From: Rhizobium croatiense
Lineage (GTDB): Bacteria > Pseudomonadota > Alphaproteobacteria > Rhizobiales > Rhizobiaceae
DNA: 33,290 nt
Assembly (NCBI RefSeq): GCF_019793465.1
Contig: NZ_JAILYJ010000030.1
Coordinates: 1 to 33,290, forward strand
Direction: 5' to 3'
Each line of letters opens with the position of its first letter. Positions within the stretch are counted from its first letter, which is position 1. Shown in pieces: positions 14,702-22,929 of this stretch. Below the pieces are notes generated by a model. That model was not told the origin of the DNA and made no database searches. It was given only the letters and a program-made list of their open reading frames with translations. Both the position numbers and the translations under genes were made by a program.

Positions 14702-16399
14702 TCACCCGATCAGCGCGAACTTGTCCACGTCGACCATGCCGCGGTCGGATATTTTCAGGTGCGGGATGACCGGCAGCGGCAGAAAGGCGAGCTGGAGGAA
14801 GGGTTCTTCCAGGGTTGCGCCGAGTGCGAAGGCGGCCTTGCGCAGATGGTGCAGCGTATCGCGGACCTTTTCGTAGGGCTCAAGGCTCATCAAGCCGGCG
14901 ATGGGCAGGGCGATTTCGCCGGTGACCTTGCCATCCTCCACGACGACAAAGCCGCCCTGGATCTCGCCGAGGCGGTTTGCGGCGCGCGCCATGTCGTCCT
15001 CGCTGACGCCGACGACGCAGATATTGTGGCTGTCATGGCCGACGGTGGAGGCGATTGCGCCCTTTTTCAGGCCGAAGCCCTGGACGAAGCCATTGGCGTG
15101 GTTGCCGTTCTTGCCGTGGCGTTCGATGACGGCGACCTTGATGATGTCGTTGGCAAGATCGACGGCCGTCTCGTTGCCTCTGACCGGCAGCCGGTAGCGG
15201 CGATGCTCGGTGATGATCTTGCCCGGCATGACGCCGATAACCGATGTCTCGCCCTCCCTGGCCGGCACGCCGAAATGTGCGGCGTTGATCGGTCGGGCCT
15301 TGACGCTGTCGAGACCGATCGGAGCGACCGGCTTGCGTGTGGAAAAGAGCGCATCGGTGATGCGGCGGCCGGCGGAGAAGACTATTTCGGCGCGGCAACC
15401 TTCCAGGCTGTCGAGAACCACGAGATCAGCACGCCAGCCCGGCGCGACGAGACCGCGATCGCTGAGGCCGAAGGCGCGGGCGGCCGAGATTGAGGCGGCG
15501 CGGTAGATCGCCAAGGGCTCGACGCCGCTGGCGATCGCGGTGCGGATCATGTGATCGAGATGGCCCTGTTCGGCGATGTCGAGCGGATTGCGGTCGTCGG
15601 TGCAGAGCGCGAGATATGGTGAAAGCCGCTCGGTGATGATGGGGATCAGCGCGGCGAGATCCTTCGACACGGAGCCCTCGCGCACGAGGATATGCATGCC
15701 CTTGCGGATCTTTTCCAGCGCTTCAGTGGCGGTCGTGCATTCGTGCTCGGTGCGAATGCCGGCTGCGAGATAGCCGTTGAGGTCGTTGCCTGATAAAAGC
15801 GGTGCGTGGCCGTCGATATGGCCGCCCTGAAAGGCGCCGAGCTTGGCCATGCACACGGGATCCTTGTGGATCACGCCGGGGAAATTCATGAACTCGGCGA
15901 GGCCGATGACCTTCGGATGGTCGCGGAAGGGCAGGAGGCGTTCGATGGGCAGGTCGGCGCCTGCGGTTTCGAGATGGGTCGCCGGCACGCAGGAAGCGAG
16001 CTGGACGCGGATGTCCATGATCGTCTCCAGCGCGGAGTCGAGAAAGAATTCGATGCCGGCGGTTCCAAGCACATTGGCAATCTCGTGCGGATCGCAGATC
16101 GCCGTGGTGACGCCGTAGGGCAGGACGCAGCGGTCGAATTCATGCGGCGTCACGAGCGAAGATTCGATGTGCAGATGCGTGTCGATGAAGCCGGGAACGA
16201 CCGTTCGGCCGGATATGTCGATCTCGGCTTCACCCACATAAGTGCCTGATGTGCCGACAATGCGGTCGCCGCCGATGGCGATGTCGGAGCGGACGACTTC
16301 GCCGGTGACGAGATCGAAGAAGCTGCCGCCCTTCAGCACGATGTCGGCGGGCACGCGGCCCACACCCTGGTCGATAAGACGTTCGAGTCTGCTGGTCAT
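14702..16399 (-). CDS. ade: Adenine deaminase (Ade type)
   Basis: Metal-dependent amidohydrolase converting adenine to hypoxanthine and ammonium for purine salvage and nitrogen release. 565 residues from the ATG at 16397-16399; a GTG at 16411 would add four residues. The metal-binding HLHIESS (HLH near 75-77) opens the TIM barrel, followed by DPHEIANVLG, a second metal-ligand histidine region in GHIDGHAPLL and the TDDRNP motif. The C-terminal Ade-specific domain contains GFGLKKGAIASTVGHDSHN and ends FALIG. The length is typical for the family. It lies downstream of the orphan amino-acid binding protein and upstream of the toxin-antitoxin pair. Confidence 0.94.
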   Translation of the reverse strand: MTSRLERLIDQGVGRVPADIVLKGGSFFDLVTGEVVRSDIAIGGDRIVGTSGTYVGEAEIDISGRTVVPGFIDTHLHIESSLVTPHEFDRCVLPYGVTTAICDPHEIANVLGTAGIEFFLDSALETIMDIRVQLASCVPATHLETAGADLPIERLLPFRDHPKVIGLAEFMNFPGVIHKDPVCMAKLGAFQGGHIDGHAPLLSGNDLNGYLAAGIRTEHECTTATEALEKIRKGMHILVREGSVSKDLAALIPIITERLSPYLALCTDDRNPLDIAEQGHLDHMIRTAIASGVEPLAIYRAASISAARAFGLSDRGLVAPGWRADLVVLDSLEGCRAEIVFSAGRRITDALFSTRKPVAPIGLDSVKARPINAAHFGVPAREGETSVIGVMPGKIITEHRRYRLPVRGNETAVDLANDIIKVAVIERHGKNGNHANGFVQGFGLKKGAIASTVGHDSHNICVVGVSEDDMARAANRLGEIQGGFVVVEDGKVTGEIALPIAGLMSLEPYEKVRDTLHHLRKAAFALGATLEEPFLQLAFLPLPVIPHLKISDRGMVDVDKFALIG

Positions 16400-16474
16400 G
16401 GCACCGCTCACATTGCAACCGATTCCGAAACTTATAACCGATCTGCCGCGACATGCGATGCCTACAAACGAAAC

Positions 16475-16494
16475 CGGGCGCCGAATCGCGCCCG
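16475..16494 (-). terminator. Terminator after the amino-acid binding protein gene
   Basis: On the minus strand CGGGCGC-N6-GCGCCCG is followed by GTTTCGTTTG, 23 bases after the stop codon at 16518. It separates this gene from ade. Confidence 0.6.
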
Positions 16495-16517
16495 ATCGCA
16501 GTCTTTCGTGTCGTGGC

Positions 16518-17621
16518 TTATTCGGCCGCGACGATCTTGCCGCCTTCCCACTTGTAGAGCGAGAAGCTCTGCGAGGTCAGGTCGCCGGCTTCGCCGTAGG
16601 TGACCTTGCCGATGGCGGTCGGGATCTCCTTGCCGTCTTTCAGCGCGGCCGCGACGGCTTCGGCATCCTCGGCGCTGCCGGCCTTCTCGATGCCGGCCTT
16701 CAGAACTTCGACGGCGGCATAGGCGTTCAGCGTGAAGGCCTCGGCCGGGATGTTCTTGGCGGCGAGCGCGTCGGCGGCAGACTTGGAGTCGGGGTTTTTG
16801 GTGGCGTCGGAGGCGTTGGTGAACAGCGTGCCTCCCGCTGCATCCGTGCCGATGGCCCAAAATTCGGTGTTGGAGAGGCCGTCGCCGCCGATGATCGTCG
16901 CATTGGCGGAGAGGTCATGCAGCTGGCGGGCCAGCAAGCCGCCTTCCGGGTGATAGCCGCCGAAATAGACGATATCGACCTTCTCGGACTTGATGCGGGT
17001 GGTGAGCGCGCTGAAATCCTTGTCGCCGGGCGTGATCGCGTCATTGACGACTTCGGTAACGCCGCCGGCGTTCAGCGTCGCCTTGAAGGCATCGGCGAGG
17101 CCTTTGCCATAGGCGCCCTTGTCGTTGACGATGGCGATGCGCTTGTCCTTGAAGTTCTGCAGCACGTATTTGGCGGCGACTTCCGCCTGCTGGTCGTCGC
17201 GACCGCAAGTGCGCAGCACATTGGCGAGGCCCCGCTTGGTCAGGTCGGGGGCGGTCGCCGTCGGAGTGACCATCAGCACGCCGTTTTCAGCCAGCACGTC
17301 CGAAACCGGGATCGCGACACCCGACGTCACCGGGCCGACGACGAAGCGGATGCCGTCGCCGACGATCTTGTTGGCGGCGGAAACGCCCTGCTTCGGTTCG
17401 CCGGCATCGTCGGCCAGTTCGAGGACGACCTTTTCGCCGAGAATTCCGCCCTTCTTGTTGATCTCGTCGACAGCGGTCTGAGCACCGTTCTTCACCTGAT
17501 CGCCATAGGCGGCGACCGGACCGGTCAGCGGCGCGATCAGGCCGATGGTGATATCGGCATAGGCAAGCGGTGCAAAGGCGAGTGACGCGACGAGGGTCGC
17601 CGTCAAGGTCTTTAGGGTCAT
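16518..17621 (-). CDS. Orphan branched-chain amino-acid-type ABC binding protein (LivK/BraC-like)
   Basis: Periplasmic type I binding protein, 367 residues. The signal peptide spans residues 1 to about 22 (APLAYA). The mature start DITIGLIAPLTGPVAAYGDQ and later GGILGEKVVLELADDAGEP, FVVGPVTSGVAIPVSD, GAYGKGLADAFK and DIVYFGGYHPEGGLL are characteristic of LivJ/LivK/BraC proteins. RBS AAGGAG lies close to the ATG. No permease or ATPase genes adjoin it, so it must feed a transporter encoded elsewhere; R. leguminosarum is reported to use an orphan, BraC3, with the Bra permease, and this is a candidate for that role. The ligand cannot be read from the sequence. Confidence 0.88.
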   Translation of the reverse strand: MTLKTLTATLVASLAFAPLAYADITIGLIAPLTGPVAAYGDQVKNGAQTAVDEINKKGGILGEKVVLELADDAGEPKQGVSAANKIVGDGIRFVVGPVTSGVAIPVSDVLAENGVLMVTPTATAPDLTKRGLANVLRTCGRDDQQAEVAAKYVLQNFKDKRIAIVNDKGAYGKGLADAFKATLNAGGVTEVVNDAITPGDKDFSALTTRIKSEKVDIVYFGGYHPEGGLLARQLHDLSANATIIGGDGLSNTEFWAIGTDAAGGTLFTNASDATKNPDSKSAADALAAKNIPAEAFTLNAYAAVEVLKAGIEKAGSAEDAEAVAAALKDGKEIPTAIGKVTYGEAGDLTSQSFSLYKWEGGKIVAAE

Positions 17622-18084
17622 TGTCTGTCTCCTTGGATGGGGTCTTCGACCCGCGATGAGGTGCCGCGCCGGCCTTCCCGATCATTCAACAGCCCTTCGG
17701 GGCCGTGCCAAGGACGATCGGTAACGGCGCGATCAGCGAGCCCGCCGGCCATGTTTGACTCGATGAAGCTCATGCGAGATTTCTAGGAATTTTGATGAGA
17801 TTGCGCAAGTTCATAACAAAATAGACGAGAAATACGGTCGATCCGACCGAAAATGCGCTTGAGCGGATCATTTTCTATGTTTTCGAGGATTTTTCAGAAG
17901 CGAGGTCGCCAAAGTCCACGGGTGCTCCCTCGGACAAAACCACCTCCACAGGGTTGTCTTTAGCTTTCCTATTAACCGTTAGTTTGGCCAATGACAGTAG
18001 GATCCCACCATACCCAAATACGGCAGCATTGAAAAAGAGACGACATAAAGAATTACATAAACATATCGGGAAACAGAGATCTGA
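17622..18084. other. Divergent intergenic region with one inverted repeat
   Basis: 463 bases between the amino-acid binding protein gene and the HD-GYP gene, with no supported gene. It must hold both promoters. CGGTCG-ATC-CGACCG at 17835-17849 is a perfect 6-bp inverted repeat about 235 bases before the HD-GYP start, followed by AT-rich sequence; it could be an operator. I find no confident -35/-10 pair. Confidence 0.4.
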
Positions 18085-18999
18085 ATGCTCAAGCGTATCG
18101 ATGCCGGTCAGGTGCGGATCGGAATGTTTGTGGAGGCGGTCGAGGGCCTATGGCAGGATCCGCTTTTGTCCAAGCGCAGATTTGCCCTGCGGCGCGAGGT
18201 CGATGCCGCAAAAATTCGTAAATGCGGCACTGTCAGCGTCGTCATCAACACCAGCAAGGGGCTCGACACCAACGGGCTGCCGGGCCGTGACATCGAGATC
18301 GACTTCCAGGCGGCGCGCGAGACCATCCAGAAATCTGTGCAGCTGCTGGAAGAGGCTTTCGGGCGGCTGCGCAATGGCGACGGAATCAGCGTCGATCACC
18401 TGACGCCGGTCATTTCTTCCGTCTCCAAGTCGATGGATGAGAACCCTTCGGTTTTCCTCAGCGTCACACGCCTGAAATCAAAAGACGAGGTGACCTTCCT
18501 GCATTCCATTTCGGTGAGCGCGCTGATGATCCTTTTCAGCCGCCATCTCGCACTCGATGAGCATACGATCCAGATGCTCGGCACCGCGGGTTTGCTGCAC
18601 GACGTCGGCAAGCTTGAAATTCCGCTTGAGGTTCTCAACAAGGCAGGGCCCCTGGAAAGGGATGAGATCAGCTTGCTCCGGGGCCATCCGGAGAAGGGGC
18701 ATGCGATCCTGTCGCGGCAGGAGGGCATGTCGGAGATCGTCCTCGACGTTTGCCTCAATCATCACGAGCGCATCGACGGCAAAGGCTATCCGCGCAGCTT
18801 GTCCGGTAGCGAGGTCAGCCTTCACTCGCGGATTGCGACGATCTGCGATGTCTACGACGCCATCACTTCGGTGCGGCCGTATAAGGCGCCATGGAGCGCC
18901 AGCGAGGCACTGAAATGGATGCTCGGCGCTGAAGGGCATTTCGATCGCCATCTCCTGAAAAAATTCGCCCTCTGCCTTTCCGTCGCTTCTGTGAGCTGA
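18085..18999 (+). CDS. HD-GYP domain cyclic-di-GMP phosphodiesterase
   Basis: 304 residues. A short N-terminal DUF3391-like region (residues 1 to about 100, starting IDAGQVRIGMFVEAVEG) precedes an HD-GYP domain. The metal-binding and signature residues are intact: HD at 172-173 in LLHDVGKLEIP, His201 in GHPEKGHAIL, HHE at 226-228, GYP at 234-236, and ICDVYDAITSVRPYK. It should therefore degrade cyclic di-GMP and affect motility or surface polysaccharide. It ends soon after GHFDRHLLKKFALCL, whereas many homologues continue with a GIYPVGTLV-type C-terminal segment, so it is a short version. The upstream RBS is weak. There are no partner genes nearby; regulation is unknown. Confidence 0.88.
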   Translation: MLKRIDAGQVRIGMFVEAVEGLWQDPLLSKRRFALRREVDAAKIRKCGTVSVVINTSKGLDTNGLPGRDIEIDFQAARETIQKSVQLLEEAFGRLRNGDGISVDHLTPVISSVSKSMDENPSVFLSVTRLKSKDEVTFLHSISVSALMILFSRHLALDEHTIQMLGTAGLLHDVGKLEIPLEVLNKAGPLERDEISLLRGHPEKGHAILSRQEGMSEIVLDVCLNHHERIDGKGYPRSLSGSEVSLHSRIATICDVYDAITSVRPYKAPWSASEALKWMLGAEGHFDRHLLKKFALCLSVASVS

Positions 19000-19023
19000 G
19001 TTTCTTGTATCTTCAGACGAAAA

Positions 19024-19053
19024 GACCCGCGAGAGCATTGTCCATCGCGGGTC
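19024..19053 (-). terminator. Rho-independent terminator of the aminotransferase gene
   Basis: GACCCGCGA and TCGCGGGTC arms (9 bp, 12-base loop), followed on the minus strand by TTTTCG. It sits 25 bases past the stop at 19078 and between convergent genes. Confidence 0.75.
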
Positions 19054-19077
19054 CTGAGCGGATCTTCGGTCACCTCT

Positions 19078-20403
19078 TCAGATGTTGTTCTGAAGGATGC
19101 TCCTGAGCTTGCCGAAAAGTTCGTCGATATGGTGCTTTTCGATGATCAGCGGCGGGGAGAGCGCGATGATGTCGCCGGTGGTGCGGATCAGAAGTCCGCT
19201 CTCATAGGCCTTCAGGAAAGCCGTGAAGGCGCGCTTGGTGGGTTCGCCGGCGATCGGGTCGAGTTCAATTGCGCCGATCAGGCCGGTGTTTCTGATATCG
19301 ATGACGTTGGGGCAGTCCTTGAGCGAGTGCAGCGCGTCGGCCCAATAGTCGGAAAGTTCGGCAGCGCGGGTGAGCAGGCCCTCTTCCTTGTAGGTGTCGA
19401 GCGTGGCGAGGGCTGCGGCAGACGCGATCGGGTTGCCGGAATAGGTGTAGCCGTGGAAGAACTCGATCATGTGCTCGGGGCCGTTCATGAAGGCGTCATG
19501 AATCTCGGAGGTGACGAACACGGCCCCCATCGGGATGACGCCGTTGGTCAGTCCCTTGGCGGTGGTGATCATGTCGGGCTTGACGTCGTAATATTGCGCG
19601 GCGAAGGGGGCCCCGAGGCGGCCAAAACCGGTGATGACTTCGTCGAAGATCAGCAGGATGCCGTGCCTGGTGCAGATTTCACGCAGCTTCTGCAGGTACC
19701 CCTTCGGCGGGATGAGGACGCCGGTCGAACCGGCGACCGGCTCGACGATGACAGCAGCTATGGTGGAGGCATCATGCAGCGTGACGATGCGCTCGAGCTC
19801 GCTGGCGATGTCGCCGCCATGCTCAGGCTCGCCGCGGCTGAAGTTATTCTTGCCGGGCTGGTGGGTGTGCGGCATGTGATCGACACCGGTGAGCAGCGTG
19901 CCGAACATCTTGCGGTTGGCGACGATGCCGCCGACGGAAATGCCGCCGAAATTGACGCCGTGATAGCCGCGCTCGCGGCCGATCAGCCGGAAGCGTGAAC
20001 CGTTGCCCTTCACGCGATGATAGGCCAGCGCCACCTTGAGCGCGGTCTCGACGGATTCGGAGCCGGAATTGGTATAAAGGACGTGGTTCATGCCTTCCGG
20101 GGCGATGTCGACCAGACGGTTCGCCAGTTCGAAGGCCTTGGGGTGGCCGAGCTGGAAGGCCGGGGCGTAATCGAGTTCGCCCGCCTGCTCGCGGATCGCC
20201 TCGGTGATCTTCGGACGGCAGTGGCCGGCGTTGACGCACCAGAGGCCGGCCGTGCCGTCCAATACCTGACGACCGTCATGGGTGGTATAATACATGTCCT
20301 TGGCGCCGACGAACAACCGCGGCTCCTTCTTGAACTGGCGATTTGCCGTAAACGGCATCCAGAAGGCGCGAAGATCATTCGGTGCATTGAGGCGGTTGGA
20401 CAT
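19078..20403 (-). CDS. Class III aminotransferase, omega-amino acid (beta-alanine):pyruvate type
   Basis: PLP-dependent enzyme of 441 residues moving an omega-amino group (for example from beta-alanine) to pyruvate. The N-terminus NDLRAFWMPFTANRQFKKEPR is typical of beta-alanine:pyruvate transaminases, and GTAGLWCVNAGH follows. The class III signature LLIFDEVITGFGRLGAPF (from about residue 250) leads to the PLP lysine Lys283 in TTAKGLTNG. RBS AGGAGAACAGC precedes the ATG. The gene appears monocistronic, with its own terminator. Other omega-amine substrates (taurine, GABA, propylamines) are possible. Confidence 0.88.
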   Translation of the reverse strand: MSNRLNAPNDLRAFWMPFTANRQFKKEPRLFVGAKDMYYTTHDGRQVLDGTAGLWCVNAGHCRPKITEAIREQAGELDYAPAFQLGHPKAFELANRLVDIAPEGMNHVLYTNSGSESVETALKVALAYHRVKGNGSRFRLIGRERGYHGVNFGGISVGGIVANRKMFGTLLTGVDHMPHTHQPGKNNFSRGEPEHGGDIASELERIVTLHDASTIAAVIVEPVAGSTGVLIPPKGYLQKLREICTRHGILLIFDEVITGFGRLGAPFAAQYYDVKPDMITTAKGLTNGVIPMGAVFVTSEIHDAFMNGPEHMIEFFHGYTYSGNPIASAAALATLDTYKEEGLLTRAAELSDYWADALHSLKDCPNVIDIRNTGLIGAIELDPIAGEPTKRAFTAFLKAYESGLLIRTTGDIIALSPPLIIEKHHIDELFGKLRSILQNNI

Positions 20404-20542
20404 GCTGTTCTCCTGGCCGTCGACGGCCCGTTCCCGAGGGCTTCTCGCCCGAATTTTTACTGCCCGGTCAAATTATCAGGGCCTCTCAACGCGTCAACGA
20501 GAAAAGTCCCGACATGCTTCCGCTCAGAAGAACTCACCAAAA

Positions 20543-20580
20543 GACACGACCGGCAAATCGCCAGATTTGCCGGTCGTGTC
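20543..20580 (-). terminator. Very strong hairpin downstream of the NolR-like gene
   Basis: Two perfect 17-base arms (GACACGACCGGCAAATC and its complement) with a GCCA loop, followed on the minus strand by TTTTGG. It lies 93 bases beyond the ArsR-type gene stop. The rest of 20404-20673 shows no gene and holds the aminotransferase promoter side. Confidence 0.8.
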
Positions 20581-20673
20581 GTTAAGGTTCACGTGCTGAA
20601 ATATCGTTGCCGAGGCTTCCGGGAGGATTCCCGAGCGGCACCGGCACGGCTGACGGTCATGTCAGCGCTATCA

Positions 20674-20991
20674 TCAGGCTGCAGATCTGCTTCTGCTCGG
20701 AACGAGGTAGATATCTTCGAGCGTTGCCAGGATCTTCATGACCGGCTCGGATGTGCTTGAGTAATAGATGGTTTGGGCGTCGCGGCGGGTCTTGACCAGC
20801 TTCTGCGCGCGCAATTTCGACAGGTGCTGTGAAAGAGCCGACTGGCTGAGGCCGACTTGCGTGGCAAGGACGCCGACGGCGACTTCGCCCTTCACCAGGC
20901 TGCACAGGATCAGCAATCTTTTGGGGTTGGCCATGGCTGACAATAGTGCTGCCGCCACATTCGTGTGGTCAGCCAAATTAGGGGTTTCCAT
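20674..20991 (-). CDS. ArsR-family transcriptional regulator, NolR-like
   Basis: 105-residue winged-helix repressor. The core MANPKRLLILCSLVKGEVAVG, LATQVGLSQSALSQHLSKLR (recognition helix about 48-61) and the wing VKTRRDAQTIYYSS closely match NolR, the ArsR-type repressor of nodulation genes and other loci in Sinorhizobium and Rhizobium. No metal-binding cysteine motif (CxC) is present, as in NolR. The ATG at 20989-20991 has AGGAAG nine bases upstream. It is shorter at both ends than S. meliloti NolR as I remember it, so it could be nolR itself or a paralogue; hence no symbol. A NolR-type box overlaps its RBS. Confidence 0.82.
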   Translation of the reverse strand: METPNLADHTNVAAALLSAMANPKRLLILCSLVKGEVAVGVLATQVGLSQSALSQHLSKLRAQKLVKTRRDAQTIYYSSTSEPVMKILATLEDIYLVPSRSRSAA

Positions 20992-20992
20992 A

Positions 20993-21008
20993 TTGTTATC
21001 TTCCTAAT
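20993..21008 (-). promoter_or_regulatory. Candidate NolR box overlapping the ribosome binding site
   Basis: On the minus strand ATTAG-N9-AA (ATTAGGAAGATAACAA) fits the NolR consensus as I recall it, (A/T)TTAG-N9-A(T/A). It covers the AGGAAG RBS of the NolR-like gene, which would give simple autorepression. Confidence 0.45.
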
Positions 21009-21085
21009 GCGAAACGTACATCATCTGTATGGGACAGTCTGCGGAGCGGGCGGCCAAAACTACCAACTAGGTTCGAAGATTGTAT

Positions 21086-21104
21086 ATACCTAAATTTAAG
21101 GTAT
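21086..21104. promoter_or_regulatory. AT-rich palindrome ATACCT-N7-AGGTAT
   Basis: A 6+6 bp inverted repeat centred about 105 bases upstream of the NolR-like gene and overlapping the stop codon of the HugZ-like gene. Possible operator for the ArsR-type regulator or part of its promoter. Confidence 0.35.
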
Positions 21105-21845
21105 CGAGTATGCTACTTTAGATATGTTTGAACAAATGTGATCGGAATCGGCAGCGAGAGTTTCGAATTCGTAACGCATCAAAAAGTCCCCGGAAATGAT
21201 CTCAAAACCCGCCGGATCGACGCCGCAGATGCGCCAAGAGGGTGATTCCGGGGCATTTAAGCGCACCGCAAGGGTTGCCGCCACATCGGGATGGCGCTCT
21301 ACTAAATCTCGCACTGTTTCGGCCGCTTTGGCGGCGATCGCCTCGGTTGCCGGCGATTGGATGACGAGGTCACTTCCGTCGAGATGGTAGGCGCGGCCGA
21401 AGCCGCCGTTGAGGCTCGCCCGCTCCGGTTTGAGACGGAAGAAGAGGAAGTCGGGAAAATCGATATAAAGTTTTGCCTTAGGATGGCGATCGAGAAAACG
21501 CGTGCGGATGCGCTCGTGGATGCGATGACCATGCTCGACCGGCTCCGCCACGCATTGGGTCGTCAGCCGGCCATAGGCGAGGGGATCGCCCTTGCCCGGC
21601 TCGCCGGTGAGCAGCGAGGCGCGTGGGTCCCTTGCCAGCGCCTTGGTGTGAGCCGAAAGCCTCGAAACGAGGATGACGGGGACGCCGTCAATATCGGTGG
21701 CGAGGAGGACGCGGCTGGCGAAGGGAAAACCGGTCTCGGGATCGAGAACAGCGATCGCCGCGTGTCGTGCGGAGCGCAACAGCACGCGGCCGAGCTTGCG
21801 GGCTTCATCGTCGGTTTCGCGTAAGGGCGAGGGTTGATCTTTCAT
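21096..21845 (-). CDS. HugZ-like protein of the pyridoxamine 5'-phosphate oxidase fold
   Basis: 249 residues from the ATG at 21843-21845. The N-terminal split-barrel domain has AIAVLDPETGFPFASRV, VPVILVSRLSAHTKALARDPRASLL and PLAYGRLTTQC, the layout of HugZ/PNPOx-like FMN- or heme-binding proteins. The middle segment with KLYIDFPDFLFFRL is typical of this group. The C-terminal domain (about 165-249) resembles DUF2470, which accompanies HugZ. Related proteins degrade heme or bind flavin; the specific activity is not established. It starts 31 bases after choV on the same strand and may be cotranscribed with it. The RBS is weak. Confidence 0.75.
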   Translation of the reverse strand: MKDQPSPLRETDDEARKLGRVLLRSARHAAIAVLDPETGFPFASRVLLATDIDGVPVILVSRLSAHTKALARDPRASLLTGEPGKGDPLAYGRLTTQCVAEPVEHGHRIHERIRTRFLDRHPKAKLYIDFPDFLFFRLKPERASLNGGFGRAYHLDGSDLVIQSPATEAIAAKAAETVRDLVERHPDVAATLAVRLNAPESPSWRICGVDPAGFEIISGDFLMRYEFETLAADSDHICSNISKVAYSIP

Positions 21846-21876
21846 AACCGCTTTGTGGCAAAGCAGATTGAAAACA

Positions 21877-22929
21877 TCAAGCGTCCTCCTTGCGGCGATG
21901 GCGTGTAAGGCCGGCGACAATATCCTGGGCCGTGATGGTGCCGATGACCGTGCCGTTTTCCACGATGCCGATGCTGCCCGGCTGACGGGCGAGCACGTCG
22001 AGGATATCGACGAGCGGGGTGGCGGCGCGGGCCGTGGCGCTGACGCTCAAGCCGGCGGCCGTCTGGCCGAGGCCGGGCTGCATGACATCGGCGGCGGTCA
22101 GCATGTTAATCGGATTGAGGTTCTGCACGAAATCGGCGACATACTGATCGGCGGGGTTCTTGACGATATCATGCGGTGTTCCACACTGAATGATACGGCC
22201 GCCCTCCATGATGGCGATGCGGTTGCCGATGCGGAAGGCCTCGTCGAGATCGTGGCTGACGAACAGGATGGTCTTTTTCAGCCGCCGCTGGAACTCCAGG
22301 AGTTCATCCTGCAGGCGGGTGCGGATCAGCGGGTCGAGCGCCGAGAACGGCTCGTCCATCAGCAGGATCGGCGCGCCGGTGGCAAAGGCGCGGGCAAGGC
22401 CGACACGCTGCTGCATGCCGCCGGAGAGTTCGTTGACCTTGCGGTCGGCCCATTTCGTCAGGTTGACGAGTTCGAGCTGCTCGCCGACGCGCTGCTTGCG
22501 TTCGGCCTCCGGCATGCCGGCAAGTTCGAGACCGAAGCCGACATTTTCCGCGACTGTGCGCCAGGGCAGAAGCGCGAATTGCTGGAACACCATGGAGACG
22601 GTGTGGGTGCGCAGGCCGCGCAGCGCCTTGGCATTGCATCGGTAAGGGTTGACGGGGCCGGTGGAGGTCGAGACCGAAACATCGCCGCGCACCACGGGAG
22701 CAAGCCCGTTGACGGCGCGCAGCAGCGTCGACTTGCCGGAGCCGGAAAGGCCCATCAGCACAAGGATCTCGCCTTCCTCGATGGTTAGCGAGGCATCGGC
22801 GACGCCGAGCACAAGGCCGGTTGCGGCGCCGATCTCATCGCGTGTTTTGCCCTGGTCGACCATCGCAAGCGCGGTCTCCGGGCGGTCGCCGAAGATGATG
22901 CTGACATTCTTAAAGTCTATCGCTGTCAT
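21877..22929 (-). CDS. choV: Choline ABC transporter ATP-binding protein ChoV
   Basis: ATPase of the high-affinity choline importer, 350 residues. It has the glycine-betaine/choline (ProV-type) N-terminal insertion before Walker A GLSGSGKST (60-68), then the signature LSGGMQQR, Walker B LLMDEPFSALDP and switch His in SHDLDEA. The C-terminal part (after about 265) is a CBS-like regulatory region. ATGA overlap with choW indicates coupled translation. Confidence 0.93.
   Translation of the reverse strand: MTAIDFKNVSIIFGDRPETALAMVDQGKTRDEIGAATGLVLGVADASLTIEEGEILVLMGLSGSGKSTLLRAVNGLAPVVRGDVSVSTSTGPVNPYRCNAKALRGLRTHTVSMVFQQFALLPWRTVAENVGFGLELAGMPEAERKQRVGEQLELVNLTKWADRKVNELSGGMQQRVGLARAFATGAPILLMDEPFSALDPLIRTRLQDELLEFQRRLKKTILFVSHDLDEAFRIGNRIAIMEGGRIIQCGTPHDIVKNPADQYVADFVQNLNPINMLTAADVMQPGLGQTAAGLSVSATARAATPLVDILDVLARQPGSIGIVENGTVIGTITAQDIVAGLTRHRRKEDA

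Noticed and set aside
17694..17712. Sigma-54-like TGGCACG upstream of the amino-acid binding protein gene
   Set aside because: The -24 half matches, but the position ten bases on is AA rather than the required GC, so it is not a valid -24/-12 pair.
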